The notes under the pieces: generated by a model | Database searches by the model: none | Told to the model about the DNA's origin: nothing | Seen by the model: only the letters and a program-made list of their open reading frames with translations | Made by a program: the position numbers and the translations under genes | In this document: in pieces, positions 41,250-49,916 of the stretch | Position numbering within the stretch: the first letter of the stretch is position 1 | Layout of the letters: each line of letters starts with the position of its first letter | Source: DASUPK01 sp963843085 | Lineage (GTDB): Bacteria; Actinomycetota; Thermoleophilia; Solirubrobacterales; 70-9 | NCBI GenBank assembly: GCA_963843085.1 | Contig: CAWJJG010000006.1 | Location: 1-64,000 of the forward strand | DNA: 64,000 nt | Reading direction: 5' to 3'

Positions 41250-42641
41250 TCAGTGGGTGACGCTGGTCTTGACGCGCTTGCGCTCGGACTCGCTGACGGG
41301 ACCCTTCTTCTCCAGGGTCTTGATCGCGTCACCGATGTCCTCCACCAGCCGGTCGACCAGCGACCGGCTCAGGTTGACCTTGACGAGCGCCCGCATCATC
41401 TTCACGTCGTGGGCATCCGGCGGCATCGTGTAGGCGGGCAGCATCCAGCCGCGCTCGGCCGAGAGCTGGAAGGCGATGTCGAACTCGTCGTAGGCCTGCT
41501 TCTCCGCGAGGTTGAACGCGACCAGCGGAAGCGTCTCTTCGCCCTCGCCGATGATCTGGAAGGGGCCAATGCCCTCGAGGTCCTTGGCGAGCGCCTCTGA
41601 GTTCTCCTGCATGATCCCCATGATCGCCCGGTAGCCGGCCTTGCCGAAGCGGACGAAGTTGTAGTACTGGGCCAGCACCATCGCGGAGCCTGTCGAGAAG
41701 TTGAGCGTGAAGGTCGCGTCGGTCTTGCCGAGGTAGTTCTCATAGAAGACGAGGTCCTCCGCGAGGTCTGACTTCTCGCGGAAGATCAACCATCCGATCC
41801 CCGGGTACACCAGCCCGAACTTGTGGCCAGAGGCGTTGATCGAGCGAACCTGCTCGAGGCGGAAGTCCCACTTCGAGTCCGGGTAGAGGAAGGGCCAGAC
41901 GAAGGCGCCACTGGCGCCGTCGATGTGGAGTGGGATGTCGATCCCCTTCTCGTTCTTGTGGTCGAGCAGCAGCTGGTTGATCCCGACGACGTCATCGGCG
42001 TGGCCGGTGAAGGTGGTCCCGACCACCGCTGCCACACCGATGGTGTTCTCGTCGAGGTGTGGCTCCACGTCCTCGGGGCCGATCGTGTACTTGCCGGCTT
42101 GCAGGGGGACGATCCGGGGCTCGACGTCGAAGTAGCGGCAGAACTTCTCCCAGACGACGTGGACGTCGCCGCCGAAGACGAGGTTCGGCTTGTCGGTCGG
42201 CTTCTTGTCCGCCTCGCGCCGCTGCCGCCACTTCCACTTCAGCGAGAGAGCACCGAGCATGATCGCCTCGGAGGACCCCTGGGTGCGCGCCCCGGTCGTC
42301 TCGCCCGGCGCGTTGAAGAGCTCGGCGAGCATCCTGATGCACCGCTGCTCGATCTCCGCCGTCATCGGGTACTCGGCGTGATCGATGAAGTTGCGGTGCA
42401 GGTTCTCGTCGATCACCACGCGGGCCTCGGGCTCCATCCAGGTGGTGACGAAGGTCGCCAGGTTCCTCTCGGGGATCCCCTCGACGGCCAACTCCTGTTC
42501 GACGAGGCGCATCGCTGCGATCGAGTCCATCGCGTGCTCGGGAATCGCCTCCTGAGGTGCGTCCTCAACCAGCCAGGCGCCTCGCGGCTCCTCCTTGAGC
42601 TGTTCGAGCAGCTTGCTGAGCTTGTCGTCGGCGGTCGCCAT
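41250..42641 (-). CDS. gadB: Glutamate decarboxylase
   Basis: A 463-residue PLP-dependent decarboxylase of the GadA/GadB type. The pyridoxal-binding Lys is K274 in INASGHKFGLVYPG. TQGSSEAIMLGALSLKWKW and HIDGASGAFVWPF are diagnostic. It converts glutamate to GABA and CO2, consuming a proton, usually in acid tolerance. No GadC antiporter gene is in the window. ATG 42641 gives the full family length. Confidence 0.93.
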   Translation of the reverse strand: MATADDKLSKLLEQLKEEPRGAWLVEDAPQEAIPEHAMDSIAAMRLVEQELAVEGIPERNLATFVTTWMEPEARVVIDENLHRNFIDHAEYPMTAEIEQRCIRMLAELFNAPGETTGARTQGSSEAIMLGALSLKWKWRQRREADKKPTDKPNLVFGGDVHVVWEKFCRYFDVEPRIVPLQAGKYTIGPEDVEPHLDENTIGVAAVVGTTFTGHADDVVGINQLLLDHKNEKGIDIPLHIDGASGAFVWPFLYPDSKWDFRLEQVRSINASGHKFGLVYPGIGWLIFREKSDLAEDLVFYENYLGKTDATFTLNFSTGSAMVLAQYYNFVRFGKAGYRAIMGIMQENSEALAKDLEGIGPFQIIGEGEETLPLVAFNLAEKQAYDEFDIAFQLSAERGWMLPAYTMPPDAHDVKMMRALVKVNLSRSLVDRLVEDIGDAIKTLEKKGPVSESERKRVKTSVTH

Positions 42642-42847
42642 CAGCCTTGCGGAGCCAACCCTAGTGCGTGCGGCGCGTCCTCATCACGTTCGGGTGAAAT
42701 CGGGTTCTGGGGCGTTCCCACGGTCCGTTCCAGCGCTTCATCGCGCGGCTCTCGAACGTTTCGGCACAATCGGAGCGATCATCGTCAGCCTCGCCATCGG
42801 ACTGCTCTAGGCGCGAGCCGTCCTGGCCAGCGTTTAGGTTCGGCCGC

Positions 42848-43225
42848 ATGAACCCACGAACCGCAATGATCCTGGCCGGACTGGCGCTGGTTGTCGGCGT
42901 CGTCGGCCTCGTGATCGGAATCAGCGCCAAGAACGGCAACAAGAGCGATCAGGACATCGCCGATGCGACCAAGACCCAGCTCGAGCAGCAGCTCGGCACC
43001 ACGGCATCGCAGGTGCAGGGCCAGGTCAAGGCGCAGGGCGCGAAGGCGGCCGAGACGGCCACCAGCATCGACAGGCAGCTGCACTCGTTGCAGACGTCGG
43101 TGAACGCGATCCAGAACAGCGTCAACACCCTGAACACGACGACCGCGACGCAGGCGACCGACATCAAGAACCTGCAGAACGACGTCAACAAGCTGGACAC
43201 CAGGGTGAGCAACCTCGGCGGCTAG
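42848..43225 (+). CDS. Single-span membrane protein with coiled coil
   Basis: A 125-residue protein with one N-terminal membrane helix (about 6-26) and a long Gln/Asn/Thr-rich coiled coil outside it (about 30-120), with repeated D-x-x-x-L-x-N-D-V heptads. Family unknown; it may be a structural envelope protein. It ends 25 bases before a perfect terminator. Confidence 0.65.
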   Translation: MNPRTAMILAGLALVVGVVGLVIGISAKNGNKSDQDIADATKTQLEQQLGTTASQVQGQVKAQGAKAAETATSIDRQLHSLQTSVNAIQNSVNTLNTTTATQATDIKNLQNDVNKLDTRVSNLGG

Positions 43226-43250
43226 GCCTCGCTGCAAATCCCCAGAAGCA

Positions 43251-43282
43251 CGAAGGGCCGCCTCGTGAGAGGCGGCCCTTCG
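43251..43282. terminator. Strong bidirectional hairpin terminator
   Basis: A perfect 14-bp stem, CGAAGGGCCGCCTC (43251-43264) and GAGGCGGCCCTTCG (43269-43282), with loop GTGA. It follows the coiled-coil gene. It is enclosed by a second inverted repeat, GCAAATCCCCAG (43234-43245) and CTGGGGATTTGC (43306-43317). Confidence 0.85.
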
Positions 43283-43299
43283 CATTTGACGCGGTGACT

Positions 43300-43503
43300 A
43301 GCGAGCTGGGGATTTGCGGTGGGGCGGGACGTCTCCCACCTCCCTTCGCTCGCCGGTGCCCGGGTTGGATTCCGCCGGACGGCCGCGTGCCGTCCTGACG
43401 GCCCCTTGGGCCCTACGTACTAGCGCCCAGGCCTAGCGGCCCTGCACCTCCAGAGTCCCGTCAAGCAATGAATTCAAGTTAGGACCACCTCCTTTCTCTG
43501 GTC
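43300..43503 (-). ncRNA. Candidate small RNA or leader with a 14-codon ORF
   Basis: On the minus strand, AGAAAGGAGGTGG (complement of 43485-43497) is a near-perfect complement of the 16S rRNA 3' end. Seven bases later TTG (43475-43477) opens a 14-codon frame, LNSLLDGTLEVQGR, ending with TAG (43433-43435). The following bases fold into GC-rich hairpins and end at the strong terminator at 43282-43251. No longer gene is present on either strand here. It could be a small-protein gene, a regulatory RNA, or both; only the pattern supports it. Confidence 0.35.
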
Positions 43504-43551
43504 TCACTATTGAAGCAGGCGCCCCGGCCGTGGCTAGAGTCTTCGTTCGAA

Positions 43552-44025
43552 ATGTTCCGCGACACGCGATTGCTCCTCCTGGTCCCAGCGCTGGCGATCC
43601 TTTCGCTGGGCATAGGTTGCGGAGGAGGAAAAGAGCAAGTCACGGCTGCCGAGCTCATCCAGAAGGCCGACCAGGCCTGCCGGACCGAGACCGCCAAGTT
43701 CACCCAGATCCAGGCAACGCCGCCGGCGAACGCGACCGAGGCCGTGGACCAGACGAAGGCGCTCATCTCGGTCGCGGAGAGCACGAGCTCGACGATCGAC
43801 GACCTCGAGCCGCCCGATGGTCTGCGCACGCCCCTGGACGCCTACCTGAGCGCTCGCAACCGGGCGATCGACCAGATGAAGAAGGGGCAGGACGCGGCCG
43901 ACAACCAGGACTCTCGCGGCTACGGAGACGCCCAGGCCGTGGTGGTCAAGACGGCGCCGCAACGACGGAAGCTCGCCAGGAGCCTCGGCTTCAAGGCATG
44001 CAGCGCCGACGCGAAGTCGGTCTGA
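43552..44025 (+). CDS. Small lipoprotein of unknown function
   Basis: A 157-residue predicted lipoprotein. Signal region MFRDTRLLLLVPALAILS with lipobox LGIGC near residue 22, then a helical mature domain (AELIQKADQACRTETAKFTQIQ, LISVAESTSSTIDDLEPPDGL) with one further Cys at each end. ATG 43552 is chosen because it starts the signal peptide; the frame upstream to 43510 would give an atypical N-terminus. Confidence 0.7.
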   Translation: MFRDTRLLLLVPALAILSLGIGCGGGKEQVTAAELIQKADQACRTETAKFTQIQATPPANATEAVDQTKALISVAESTSSTIDDLEPPDGLRTPLDAYLSARNRAIDQMKKGQDAADNQDSRGYGDAQAVVVKTAPQRRKLARSLGFKACSADAKSV

Positions 44026-44034
44026 CCGGGGCGG

Positions 44035-44442
44035 CTAGGACTCGGTCTCGGAGAGGTACGCGAACCCGAGCGTCATCGCCAGGTTGCTGAGCCCCGCGAA
44101 CCAGAGGCCGGCGCGCGCGCCCGGGCGGGATAAGGCGGACGAGCGCGACCAGACGATGTCGGTCGCGAGCTCGGTGCCTCGCAGCCAGGACAGCGCCCAC
44201 CAGTCCTTGGGGCGATTGCGCCGGTAGGCCACCAGGTGGGCGGCAGCAAAGGTGAGCCAGATCGGGCCGCAGCGGCGGAAGAGCTCCTTCGCATCGTCCG
44301 AGGGCTCGTCGTGTCCCAGGACCCGCAGTGTCTGTGAGGGCGCGAAGAGGGCGCCCGACCCGAGCAGAAGGTCGAAGGCGATCATGTTCCGGTTGGTCCG
44401 GCGGAGCTGCCCATCGAGGCTCACACGACGATCCAACCACAT
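44035..44442 (-). CDS. Membrane protein of unknown function
   Basis: A 135-residue protein with three to four hydrophobic segments (about 21-36, 60-73, 88-95 and 108-128). No family recognised. The start is uncertain: ATG 44442, GTG 44424 or ATG 44385. It ends 10 bases from the convergent lipoprotein gene. Confidence 0.55.
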   Translation of the reverse strand: MWLDRRVSLDGQLRRTNRNMIAFDLLLGSGALFAPSQTLRVLGHDEPSDDAKELFRRCGPIWLTFAAAHLVAYRRNRPKDWWALSWLRGTELATDIVWSRSSALSRPGARAGLWFAGLSNLAMTLGFAYLSETES

Positions 44443-44492
44443 TCAGGAGAAAGTCAGAAGGGAAACCCACACGGGCAGCGAAATCATCGCCC

Positions 44493-45362
44493 GTGGCACG
44501 GACCGCGACAAAGACTCATCCAGCTCGCAAGAGCCTCTCGGACTTCATCACCGAGCGCTTCGACGACTTCTCGCGGTCCCAGAAGGACGTCGCCCGCTAC
44601 ATCGTCGACCATCTCGATGAGGCGGCCTTCCAGACCGCCGAGGAGCTGGCGCGCCGGGCGAACACGTCCTCATCCACCGTCGTCCGCTTCTCCCAGGCCC
44701 TCGGCTTCGACGGATACCCCGAGCTGCAGCAGTCAGCCATCGAGGAGTACCGGCACAAGGTCGCCGAGAGTCAGCCGAACGGCAACGGGGGCAGCGGCGC
44801 CGCGGCACTCTTCAACTTCGATCACTCGGAATTCGAGGCCTCACTCGGCGCGGACTACTCGAACATCGAGGAGACGGCCCGCAGCCTGACCCGCGAGCAG
44901 GTCGAGGCGTCCGTCTCGGCTCTGGCGACGTCCCGGCGGGTACTGATCGTGGGGGTGGAGCAGATGGCGTTCTTCGCCAGCTACCTCCGCCACCTGCTCG
45001 GCCTGCTCGACGTACGGGCGGAGATCGTCGCCTCGCCGAGCCAGGACAACATCCAGAAGCTCTCGCGCATGGACGAGGACACGCTCCTCGTGGTGCTGAC
45101 CGCCGGACGCGCACACCCGCTCATCCTGCGCGCCCTCAAGCTTGCCCGCCACCGCCGCGCGCGGACGCTGTCGATCACCGACGCGACCCTCTCGGACGTG
45201 GCCGAGCACTCGGAGCTGATGCTCTACTACAGCTCGAACGGCCCGTCCTACATCCGCTCCAACGCGGCGCTGATGGGGCTCGTACAGGCCCTGGCTCATG
45301 GGGTCTACTCCCGTGACGAGGCCGCGCACCGCGATCGGATCCGCGCCTTCAAGCTGAAGTAG
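44493..45362 (+). CDS. RpiR-family transcriptional regulator with SIS domain
   Basis: A 289-residue regulator. N-terminal HTH (about 12-85: FDDFSRSQKDVARYIVDH, ELARRANTSSSTVVRFSQALGF) and C-terminal SIS sugar-phosphate-binding domain (about 125-265: RRVLIVGVEQMAFFA, VLTAGRAHPLILRALKLA). RpiR proteins sense phosphosugars. In place of the usual S-GxT site it has TAGRAH. GTG 44493 is the nearest start; no Shine-Dalgarno sequence is obvious. pdxS follows after 200 bases. Confidence 0.8.
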   Translation: MARTATKTHPARKSLSDFITERFDDFSRSQKDVARYIVDHLDEAAFQTAEELARRANTSSSTVVRFSQALGFDGYPELQQSAIEEYRHKVAESQPNGNGGSGAAALFNFDHSEFEASLGADYSNIEETARSLTREQVEASVSALATSRRVLIVGVEQMAFFASYLRHLLGLLDVRAEIVASPSQDNIQKLSRMDEDTLLVVLTAGRAHPLILRALKLARHRRARTLSITDATLSDVAEHSELMLYYSSNGPSYIRSNAALMGLVQALAHGVYSRDEAAHRDRIRAFKLK

Positions 45363-45561
45363 CCGCGTCGCGTTCGGGAAGACGCATGACCACAGGCCCG
45401 GGGGGCGATCCGGACCTGTAGCCGATATCGGGGTCCGGGGGAAATGGACCCCAAGTCATTACGCCAACCCCACCTGCTGAGCCCCCTAACGGTGAGGTAG
45501 GAAAAGGTTGCCCGGCCACCACTGAGGCAAACACGTCGCCCTTCTACTATTGGACCAGCCG

Positions 45562-46449
45562 ATGGCCGAGCGCGCCACATTCCGAGTCAAGACAGGCCTC
45601 GCCGAGATGCTCAAGGGCGGGGTGATCATGGACGTCACGAACGCCGACCAGGCGAAGGTCGCGGAGGACGCCGGGGCGTGCGCGGTGATGGCGCTGGAGA
45701 GGGTGCCCGCGGACATCCGCGCGCAGGGCGGCGTCGCCCGGATGTCGAACCCCGCCGTGATCAAGGAGATCCAGGAGGCAGTGACGATTCCCGTGATGGC
45801 CAAGGCGCGCATCGGCCACTTCGCCGAGGCGCAGGTGCTCCAGTCCCTCGAGGTCGACTACGTGGACGAGTCCGAGGTCCTCACCCCGGCCGACGAGTCG
45901 AACCACATCGACAAGCTCGCCTTCGACGTGCCGTTCGTCTGCGGGGCCACCAACCTCGGCGAGGCGCTCCGCCGCATCGGTGAGGGCGCCGCGATGATCC
46001 GCTCAAAGGGAGAGGCCGGCACCGGCAACATCGTCGAGGCCGTCCGCCACATGCGCGAGATCACCGACGGCATCAAGCACCTCTCTTCGCTTCGCCCCGA
46101 GCAGCTCGCCGGTGCCGCCAAGGAGCATCAGGCTCCGCTCGATGTGGTCCAGGAGGTCGCCGAGCGCGGCTGGCTTCCTGTCCCGTTGTTCTGCGCCGGC
46201 GGCATCGCCACACCGGCGGATGCCGCGCTGATGATGCAGCTCGGGGCCGAGGGCAACTTCGTCGGCTCGGGGATCTTCAAGAGCGAGGACCCCGACCGCC
46301 GCGCCCGTGCCATCGTCGAGGCGACCACCCACTTCGAGGACCCGGAGCGAGTGGCCCAGGCCTCGATGGAGCTCGGCGACGCGATGCCCGGTCTCGAGAT
46401 CGAGGCCCTCGCGCAGGATGGCGGCCTGCTGCAGGGCCGCGGCGCTTGA
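45562..46449 (+). CDS. pdxS: Pyridoxal 5'-phosphate synthase lyase subunit PdxS
   Basis: A 295-residue PdxS (Pdx1), a TIM-barrel enzyme that makes PLP from ribose 5-phosphate, glyceraldehyde 3-phosphate and ammonia. The two active-site lysines are K81 (MAKARIGH) and K149 (RSKGEAGTG). ATG 45562 gives the family length; TTG 45550 in frame is possible. The ammonia-supplying partner pdxT follows with a 4-base overlap. Confidence 0.97.
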   Translation: MAERATFRVKTGLAEMLKGGVIMDVTNADQAKVAEDAGACAVMALERVPADIRAQGGVARMSNPAVIKEIQEAVTIPVMAKARIGHFAEAQVLQSLEVDYVDESEVLTPADESNHIDKLAFDVPFVCGATNLGEALRRIGEGAAMIRSKGEAGTGNIVEAVRHMREITDGIKHLSSLRPEQLAGAAKEHQAPLDVVQEVAERGWLPVPLFCAGGIATPADAALMMQLGAEGNFVGSGIFKSEDPDRRARAIVEATTHFEDPERVAQASMELGDAMPGLEIEALAQDGGLLQGRGA

Positions 46450-47036
46450 GCGACGGTCCGCTCCAGATCGGGGTACTCGCCCTGCAGGGCGACTTTCAGG
46501 CGCACCGGTTGATGCTGGAGGCGCTGGGTGCATCCGCCGGCGAGGTCCGGACGCCGGACCAGCTGGTCGGGTTGGACGGCCTCGTGATCCCCGGCGGCGA
46601 GTCGACCACGATCTCCAAGGGCATGGAGCGGGAGGGACTCGACAAGGCGATCCCGTCGTTCCACGACTCGGGCGGGCCGATCCTCGGGAGCTGCGCCGGA
46701 ATGATCGTCTGCGACCGCGATCACCTCGGTCTGGGGGACTACCTCTGCCGCCGCAACGCGTTCGGCCGCCAGCTCGCGAGCTTCGAGGAGGACCTGCGGG
46801 TCGCGGGGATGGGCGAGGAGCCGCTCCGCGCGGTCTTCATCAGGGCCCCGTGGGTCGAGGAGCATGGGCCCGAAGTCGAGGTCCTGGCGGAGGTCGACGG
46901 TCATCCGGTCGCGGTACGTGACGGCAACGTCCTCGCAGTCGCATTCCACGCCGAGCTCACCGACGACAGCCGGCTGCACGCCTCCTTCATGGCGATGTGC
47001 ACCGCGGCCCGGGACCCCGAACGGGCGTCTCGGTAG
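46446..47036 (+). CDS. pdxT: Pyridoxal 5'-phosphate synthase glutaminase subunit PdxT
   Basis: A 196-residue class I glutaminase that feeds ammonia to PdxS. GGESTT (50-55), nucleophile C83 in GSCAGMI, and H168-A-E170 (FHAELTDD) form the catalytic set. The TTG at 46446 overlaps the pdxS stop (TTGA). Confidence 0.96.
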   Translation: MSDGPLQIGVLALQGDFQAHRLMLEALGASAGEVRTPDQLVGLDGLVIPGGESTTISKGMEREGLDKAIPSFHDSGGPILGSCAGMIVCDRDHLGLGDYLCRRNAFGRQLASFEEDLRVAGMGEEPLRAVFIRAPWVEEHGPEVEVLAEVDGHPVAVRDGNVLAVAFHAELTDDSRLHASFMAMCTAARDPERASR

Positions 47037-47045
47037 GTTTTCGCC

Positions 47046-48149
47046 ATGCGGGATCCACGGGTAACCGCGCTGGCGCAGATCCTCGTTCGCCATTCGACCA
47101 GGGTGTCGGAGGGGGACGTGTGCACCATCGAGGGCGAGTCGGCGGCGGAGCCCCTGCTGCAGGCGGTCTACGAGGAGGTCCTGAAGGCCGGGGGGAACCC
47201 GATCGTGAACATGGCGCTGGAGGGCCAATCCGCCTCCTTCTTCGAGCACGCCTCCGACGAGCAGCTCAAGTGGATCTCACCGGTCGCGGAATGGGCCGTG
47301 GAGAACGCCGACGTGCGGATCGCCGTGATGGCGAGCCAGAACACGCGCGCGCTCTCCCAGGTACCGCCCGAACGGCAGGCGACGCGCCAGGCGGCCACGC
47401 AGTCCCTGATGAAGAAGGCGATGGAGCGGAGCGCCGAGGGCACCTACCGCTGGGCGCTCACCCTCTTCCCGACGCACGCCTACGCCTCCGAGGCGGGGAT
47501 GGGCCTTGCCGCCTACGAGGACTTCTACTACGGCGCCTGCTTGGCGACCGACGACGACCCGGTCGGCGCCTGGGCGCGGACATCCGAGGAGACCAAGCGG
47601 CTAGCCGACTGGATCCAGGGGCGCTCCGAGGTTCACGTCACCGGCGACGGCACGGATCTTCGGCTCGGCATCGAGGGCCGCACCTTCATCGCCGCGGACG
47701 GCAAGCACAACATGCCCGACGGCGAGTTCTTCACCGGTCCCGTTGAGGACTCCGCGGAGGGGGAGATCACCTTCCACCTGCCGGCGAGCTATGCCGGCCG
47801 CGAGGTGGCCGGCGTGCGCTTCCGCTTCCAGGGCGGCAAGGTCGTCGATGCCAGCGCCGAGAAGGGCGAGGAGTTCCTGATCGAGATGCTCGACACCGAC
47901 GAAGGGGCGCGCCGCCTCGGCGAGCTCGGCATCGGCACCAACTACGGCATCACCGCCGGCACCGGCGAGATCCTGCTCGACGAGAAGATCGGCGGCACCG
48001 TCCACCTGGCGGTCGGCCGCTCATATCCGGAGACCGGCGGCATCAACGAGTCGGCGATCCACTGGGACATGATCTGCGACCTCCGCAAGGGCGGGCAGAT
48101 CGAGGTCGACGGCGAGCCGCTGCAGCGCGACGGTCAATTCGTCGTCTGA
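47046..48149 (+). CDS. M29 family (thermophilic) aminopeptidase
   Basis: A 367-residue metallo-aminopeptidase of family M29 (AmpS/AmpT). The C-terminal two-metal site segments are present: NMPDGEFFTGP (Glu), ELGIGTN, and DEKIGGTVHLAVGRSYPETGG with HWDMI. It removes N-terminal residues from peptides in the cytoplasm. ATG 47046 lies 10 bases after the pdxT stop. Confidence 0.9.
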   Translation: MRDPRVTALAQILVRHSTRVSEGDVCTIEGESAAEPLLQAVYEEVLKAGGNPIVNMALEGQSASFFEHASDEQLKWISPVAEWAVENADVRIAVMASQNTRALSQVPPERQATRQAATQSLMKKAMERSAEGTYRWALTLFPTHAYASEAGMGLAAYEDFYYGACLATDDDPVGAWARTSEETKRLADWIQGRSEVHVTGDGTDLRLGIEGRTFIAADGKHNMPDGEFFTGPVEDSAEGEITFHLPASYAGREVAGVRFRFQGGKVVDASAEKGEEFLIEMLDTDEGARRLGELGIGTNYGITAGTGEILLDEKIGGTVHLAVGRSYPETGGINESAIHWDMICDLRKGGQIEVDGEPLQRDGQFVV

Positions 48150-48177
48150 GCCGGTTGATCCTTGTAGGAAGAGGCGA

Positions 48178-49119
48178 ATGAGTCGCCTTCGAGCCGGACT
48201 GATCGGGGGGTCGGTCGCGTTGAATTGCCTGCTCATGGCCGGCGCGGCGCAGGCGGCGACCACGGTCACCTTCGGCTTCACGGGCACGGAGCGAACGTTC
48301 GTCGTCCCGGCTGGCGTAAAGACGATTCACGTGAACGCGGTGGGCGGCAGGGGGGCACAGGTTGCAGGCGTGCTCGGTGGTCTCGCAGGGCTCGCGTCCG
48401 CCGATCTGCGAGTGACCCCGCGCGAGACCCTCTATGTGGAGGTCGGCGGCAACGGCGGGAGCCCCTCTGGGTCGACCCCAGGGATCGGAGGCTTTAACGG
48501 TGGCGCCGCCGGAGGCGCTGCTGCTCCGCTCTCGTTCGGAGGCGCCGGGGGTGGCGGCGCATCTGATGTTCGGACCGTGCCCGCCGCCAGCCTCAATTCG
48601 ATCGGATCCCGCCTGATCGTCGCGGGCGGGGGCGGCGGGGCGGGTGCCGGCGACAACGGCTCGAGTAGCGGCGGCTCGGGGGGCGACGCGGGCGCGACGG
48701 GGAGCTCCGGCAGCGATCTCACCGCACATGGCGGCGGCGGGGGGGCGACCGCCACTGGGGGCGGTGCGGGCGGTGCGGGATTCACAGCACCCCTCAACGG
48801 GATCGCCGGCACGCTCGGGATCGGGGGCGCCGGAGGAGGGAATGGTCCCGGCGGCGCCGGCCAGGGCGGTGGCGGGGGCGGAGGCGCCTTCGGTGGCGGT
48901 GGCGGTGCCGCCGGCAACAACGGGATGGCAGGGGGAGCGGGTGGAGGCGGCGGCTCGTCGGTATTTGCCGCCGTTGCCTCCGGAACGCTCAGCGGCCTGG
49001 ACACAAGCGGTGTCTCGTCGGTGGCAATCACCTACACCGCCAAGTGCAAGAAAAAGAAGAAGAAGAAGCACGGACGCGCCGCCGCGGCCAAGAAGTGCAA
49101 GAAGAAGAAGAAGCGCTGA
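48178..49119 (+). CDS. Secreted glycine-rich protein with Lys-rich tail
   Basis: A 313-residue exported protein. Signal peptide about 1-26 (MAGAAQA), a beta-rich N-terminal part (TVTFGFTGTERTFVVPAGV), then a long Gly-rich region with Ser/Ala/Asn (about 90-265) similar to the glycine-rich domains of ALK-type and plant wall proteins. The end is two Lys blocks separated by HGRAAAA. The extreme charge suggests binding to acidic wall polymers (inference). Confidence 0.75.
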   Translation: MSRLRAGLIGGSVALNCLLMAGAAQAATTVTFGFTGTERTFVVPAGVKTIHVNAVGGRGAQVAGVLGGLAGLASADLRVTPRETLYVEVGGNGGSPSGSTPGIGGFNGGAAGGAAAPLSFGGAGGGGASDVRTVPAASLNSIGSRLIVAGGGGGAGAGDNGSSSGGSGGDAGATGSSGSDLTAHGGGGGATATGGGAGGAGFTAPLNGIAGTLGIGGAGGGNGPGGAGQGGGGGGGAFGGGGGAAGNNGMAGGAGGGGGSSVFAAVASGTLSGLDTSGVSSVAITYTAKCKKKKKKKHGRAAAAKKCKKKKKR

Positions 49120-49208
49120 CGCGCAACTCGCCCGCTAGGCGCGGGTTTTCAAGGACGACAACAGCAGGCGCTCGAGCGGAGACGAGCCCTGATTACAGGA
49201 GGGACATC

Positions 49209-49826
49209 ATGTTCGGACGCAAGCTGGGAGTGGTCGCCGTCGCGGCGCTGGCCCTGGGTCTCGTTCTCGCGGCCCCGGCCGCGCAGGCAAGGAAGAAGGT
49301 GATCACCAAGACGTTCCAGGTGGGAGTCGGAGCGCCCTCTGGCGGAGTGCCGCTCAACATCCCGGACGGCGGCGGCGCCGCGGTGCAGCTGGTACGCGAC
49401 TCGGTCAAGGTGGCGAAGCTCAATCCGAGGGGCAAGATCAAGCATGTCACCGTCGGCGTTCGGATCACGCATCCGTTTGCGGCCGACCTCGAGCTCTATC
49501 TCGCCACGCCGAGGGGCGTGATCAACCTCGCGCACGACGTCGGAGGCAACGGCAATAACTACGGCAACGGGTTCGCCGGATGCTCGGGGGGCCTGACGAC
49601 GTTCGACAGCAACTCGCCGACGCTGATCAGCACGCCCAGTCTCCAGGCGCCGTTCGTGGGCACGTATGCGCCCCAGGAGAACCTCAACCAGCTCAACGGG
49701 CTGGGCGGGAAGAAGGCGACCAACGCGCTCTGGTCGCTGTTGGCGATGGACGACAACAACCAGCACGGCACCGGCACGGTCGATTGCTACCGGCTGACGA
49801 TCAAGGAGACCAACCCCAAGAAGTAG
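49209..49826 (+). CDS. Secreted P-domain (proprotein convertase-like) protein
   Basis: A 205-residue exported protein. Signal peptide about 1-28 (APAAQA) followed by RKK. The mature part is a P/Homo-B-like domain: VTVGVRITHPFAADLELYLATPRG, DVGGNGNNYG, APFVGTYAPQENL, and a C-terminal TGTVDCYRLTIKE. P-domains normally flank subtilisin-type proteases; here no protease is attached. AGGAGGGA precedes ATG 49209. Confidence 0.82.
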   Translation: MFGRKLGVVAVAALALGLVLAAPAAQARKKVITKTFQVGVGAPSGGVPLNIPDGGGAAVQLVRDSVKVAKLNPRGKIKHVTVGVRITHPFAADLELYLATPRGVINLAHDVGGNGNNYGNGFAGCSGGLTTFDSNSPTLISTPSLQAPFVGTYAPQENLNQLNGLGGKKATNALWSLLAMDDNNQHGTGTVDCYRLTIKETNPKK

Positions 49827-49859
49827 CCGGCGAGAGCATGGACGGGCTGTGAGTGCGGT

Positions 49860-49884
49860 CGGGGCGCCCCAGGTGGGTGCCCCG
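49860..49884 (+). terminator. Hairpin after the P-domain gene
   Basis: CGGGGCGCCC (49860-49869) pairs with GGGTGCCCCG (49875-49884), one G-T wobble, loop CAGGT. It lies 33 bases before yebC. No T tract, so termination may be partial. Confidence 0.5.
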
Positions 49885-49916
49885 TCCGCTTCTCGGCGGC
49901 CTCCTAGAATCGAGGC

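Noticed and set aside
43484..43497. GACCACCTCCTTTCT resembling the 3' end of 16S rRNA
   Set aside because: No other 16S rRNA sequence surrounds it. It is better read on the other strand as a strong ribosome-binding sequence.
48640..48980. Glycine-rich tract considered as a PE-PGRS-type protein
   Set aside because: There is no PE domain; the N-terminus is an ordinary signal peptide and the end is Lys-rich.
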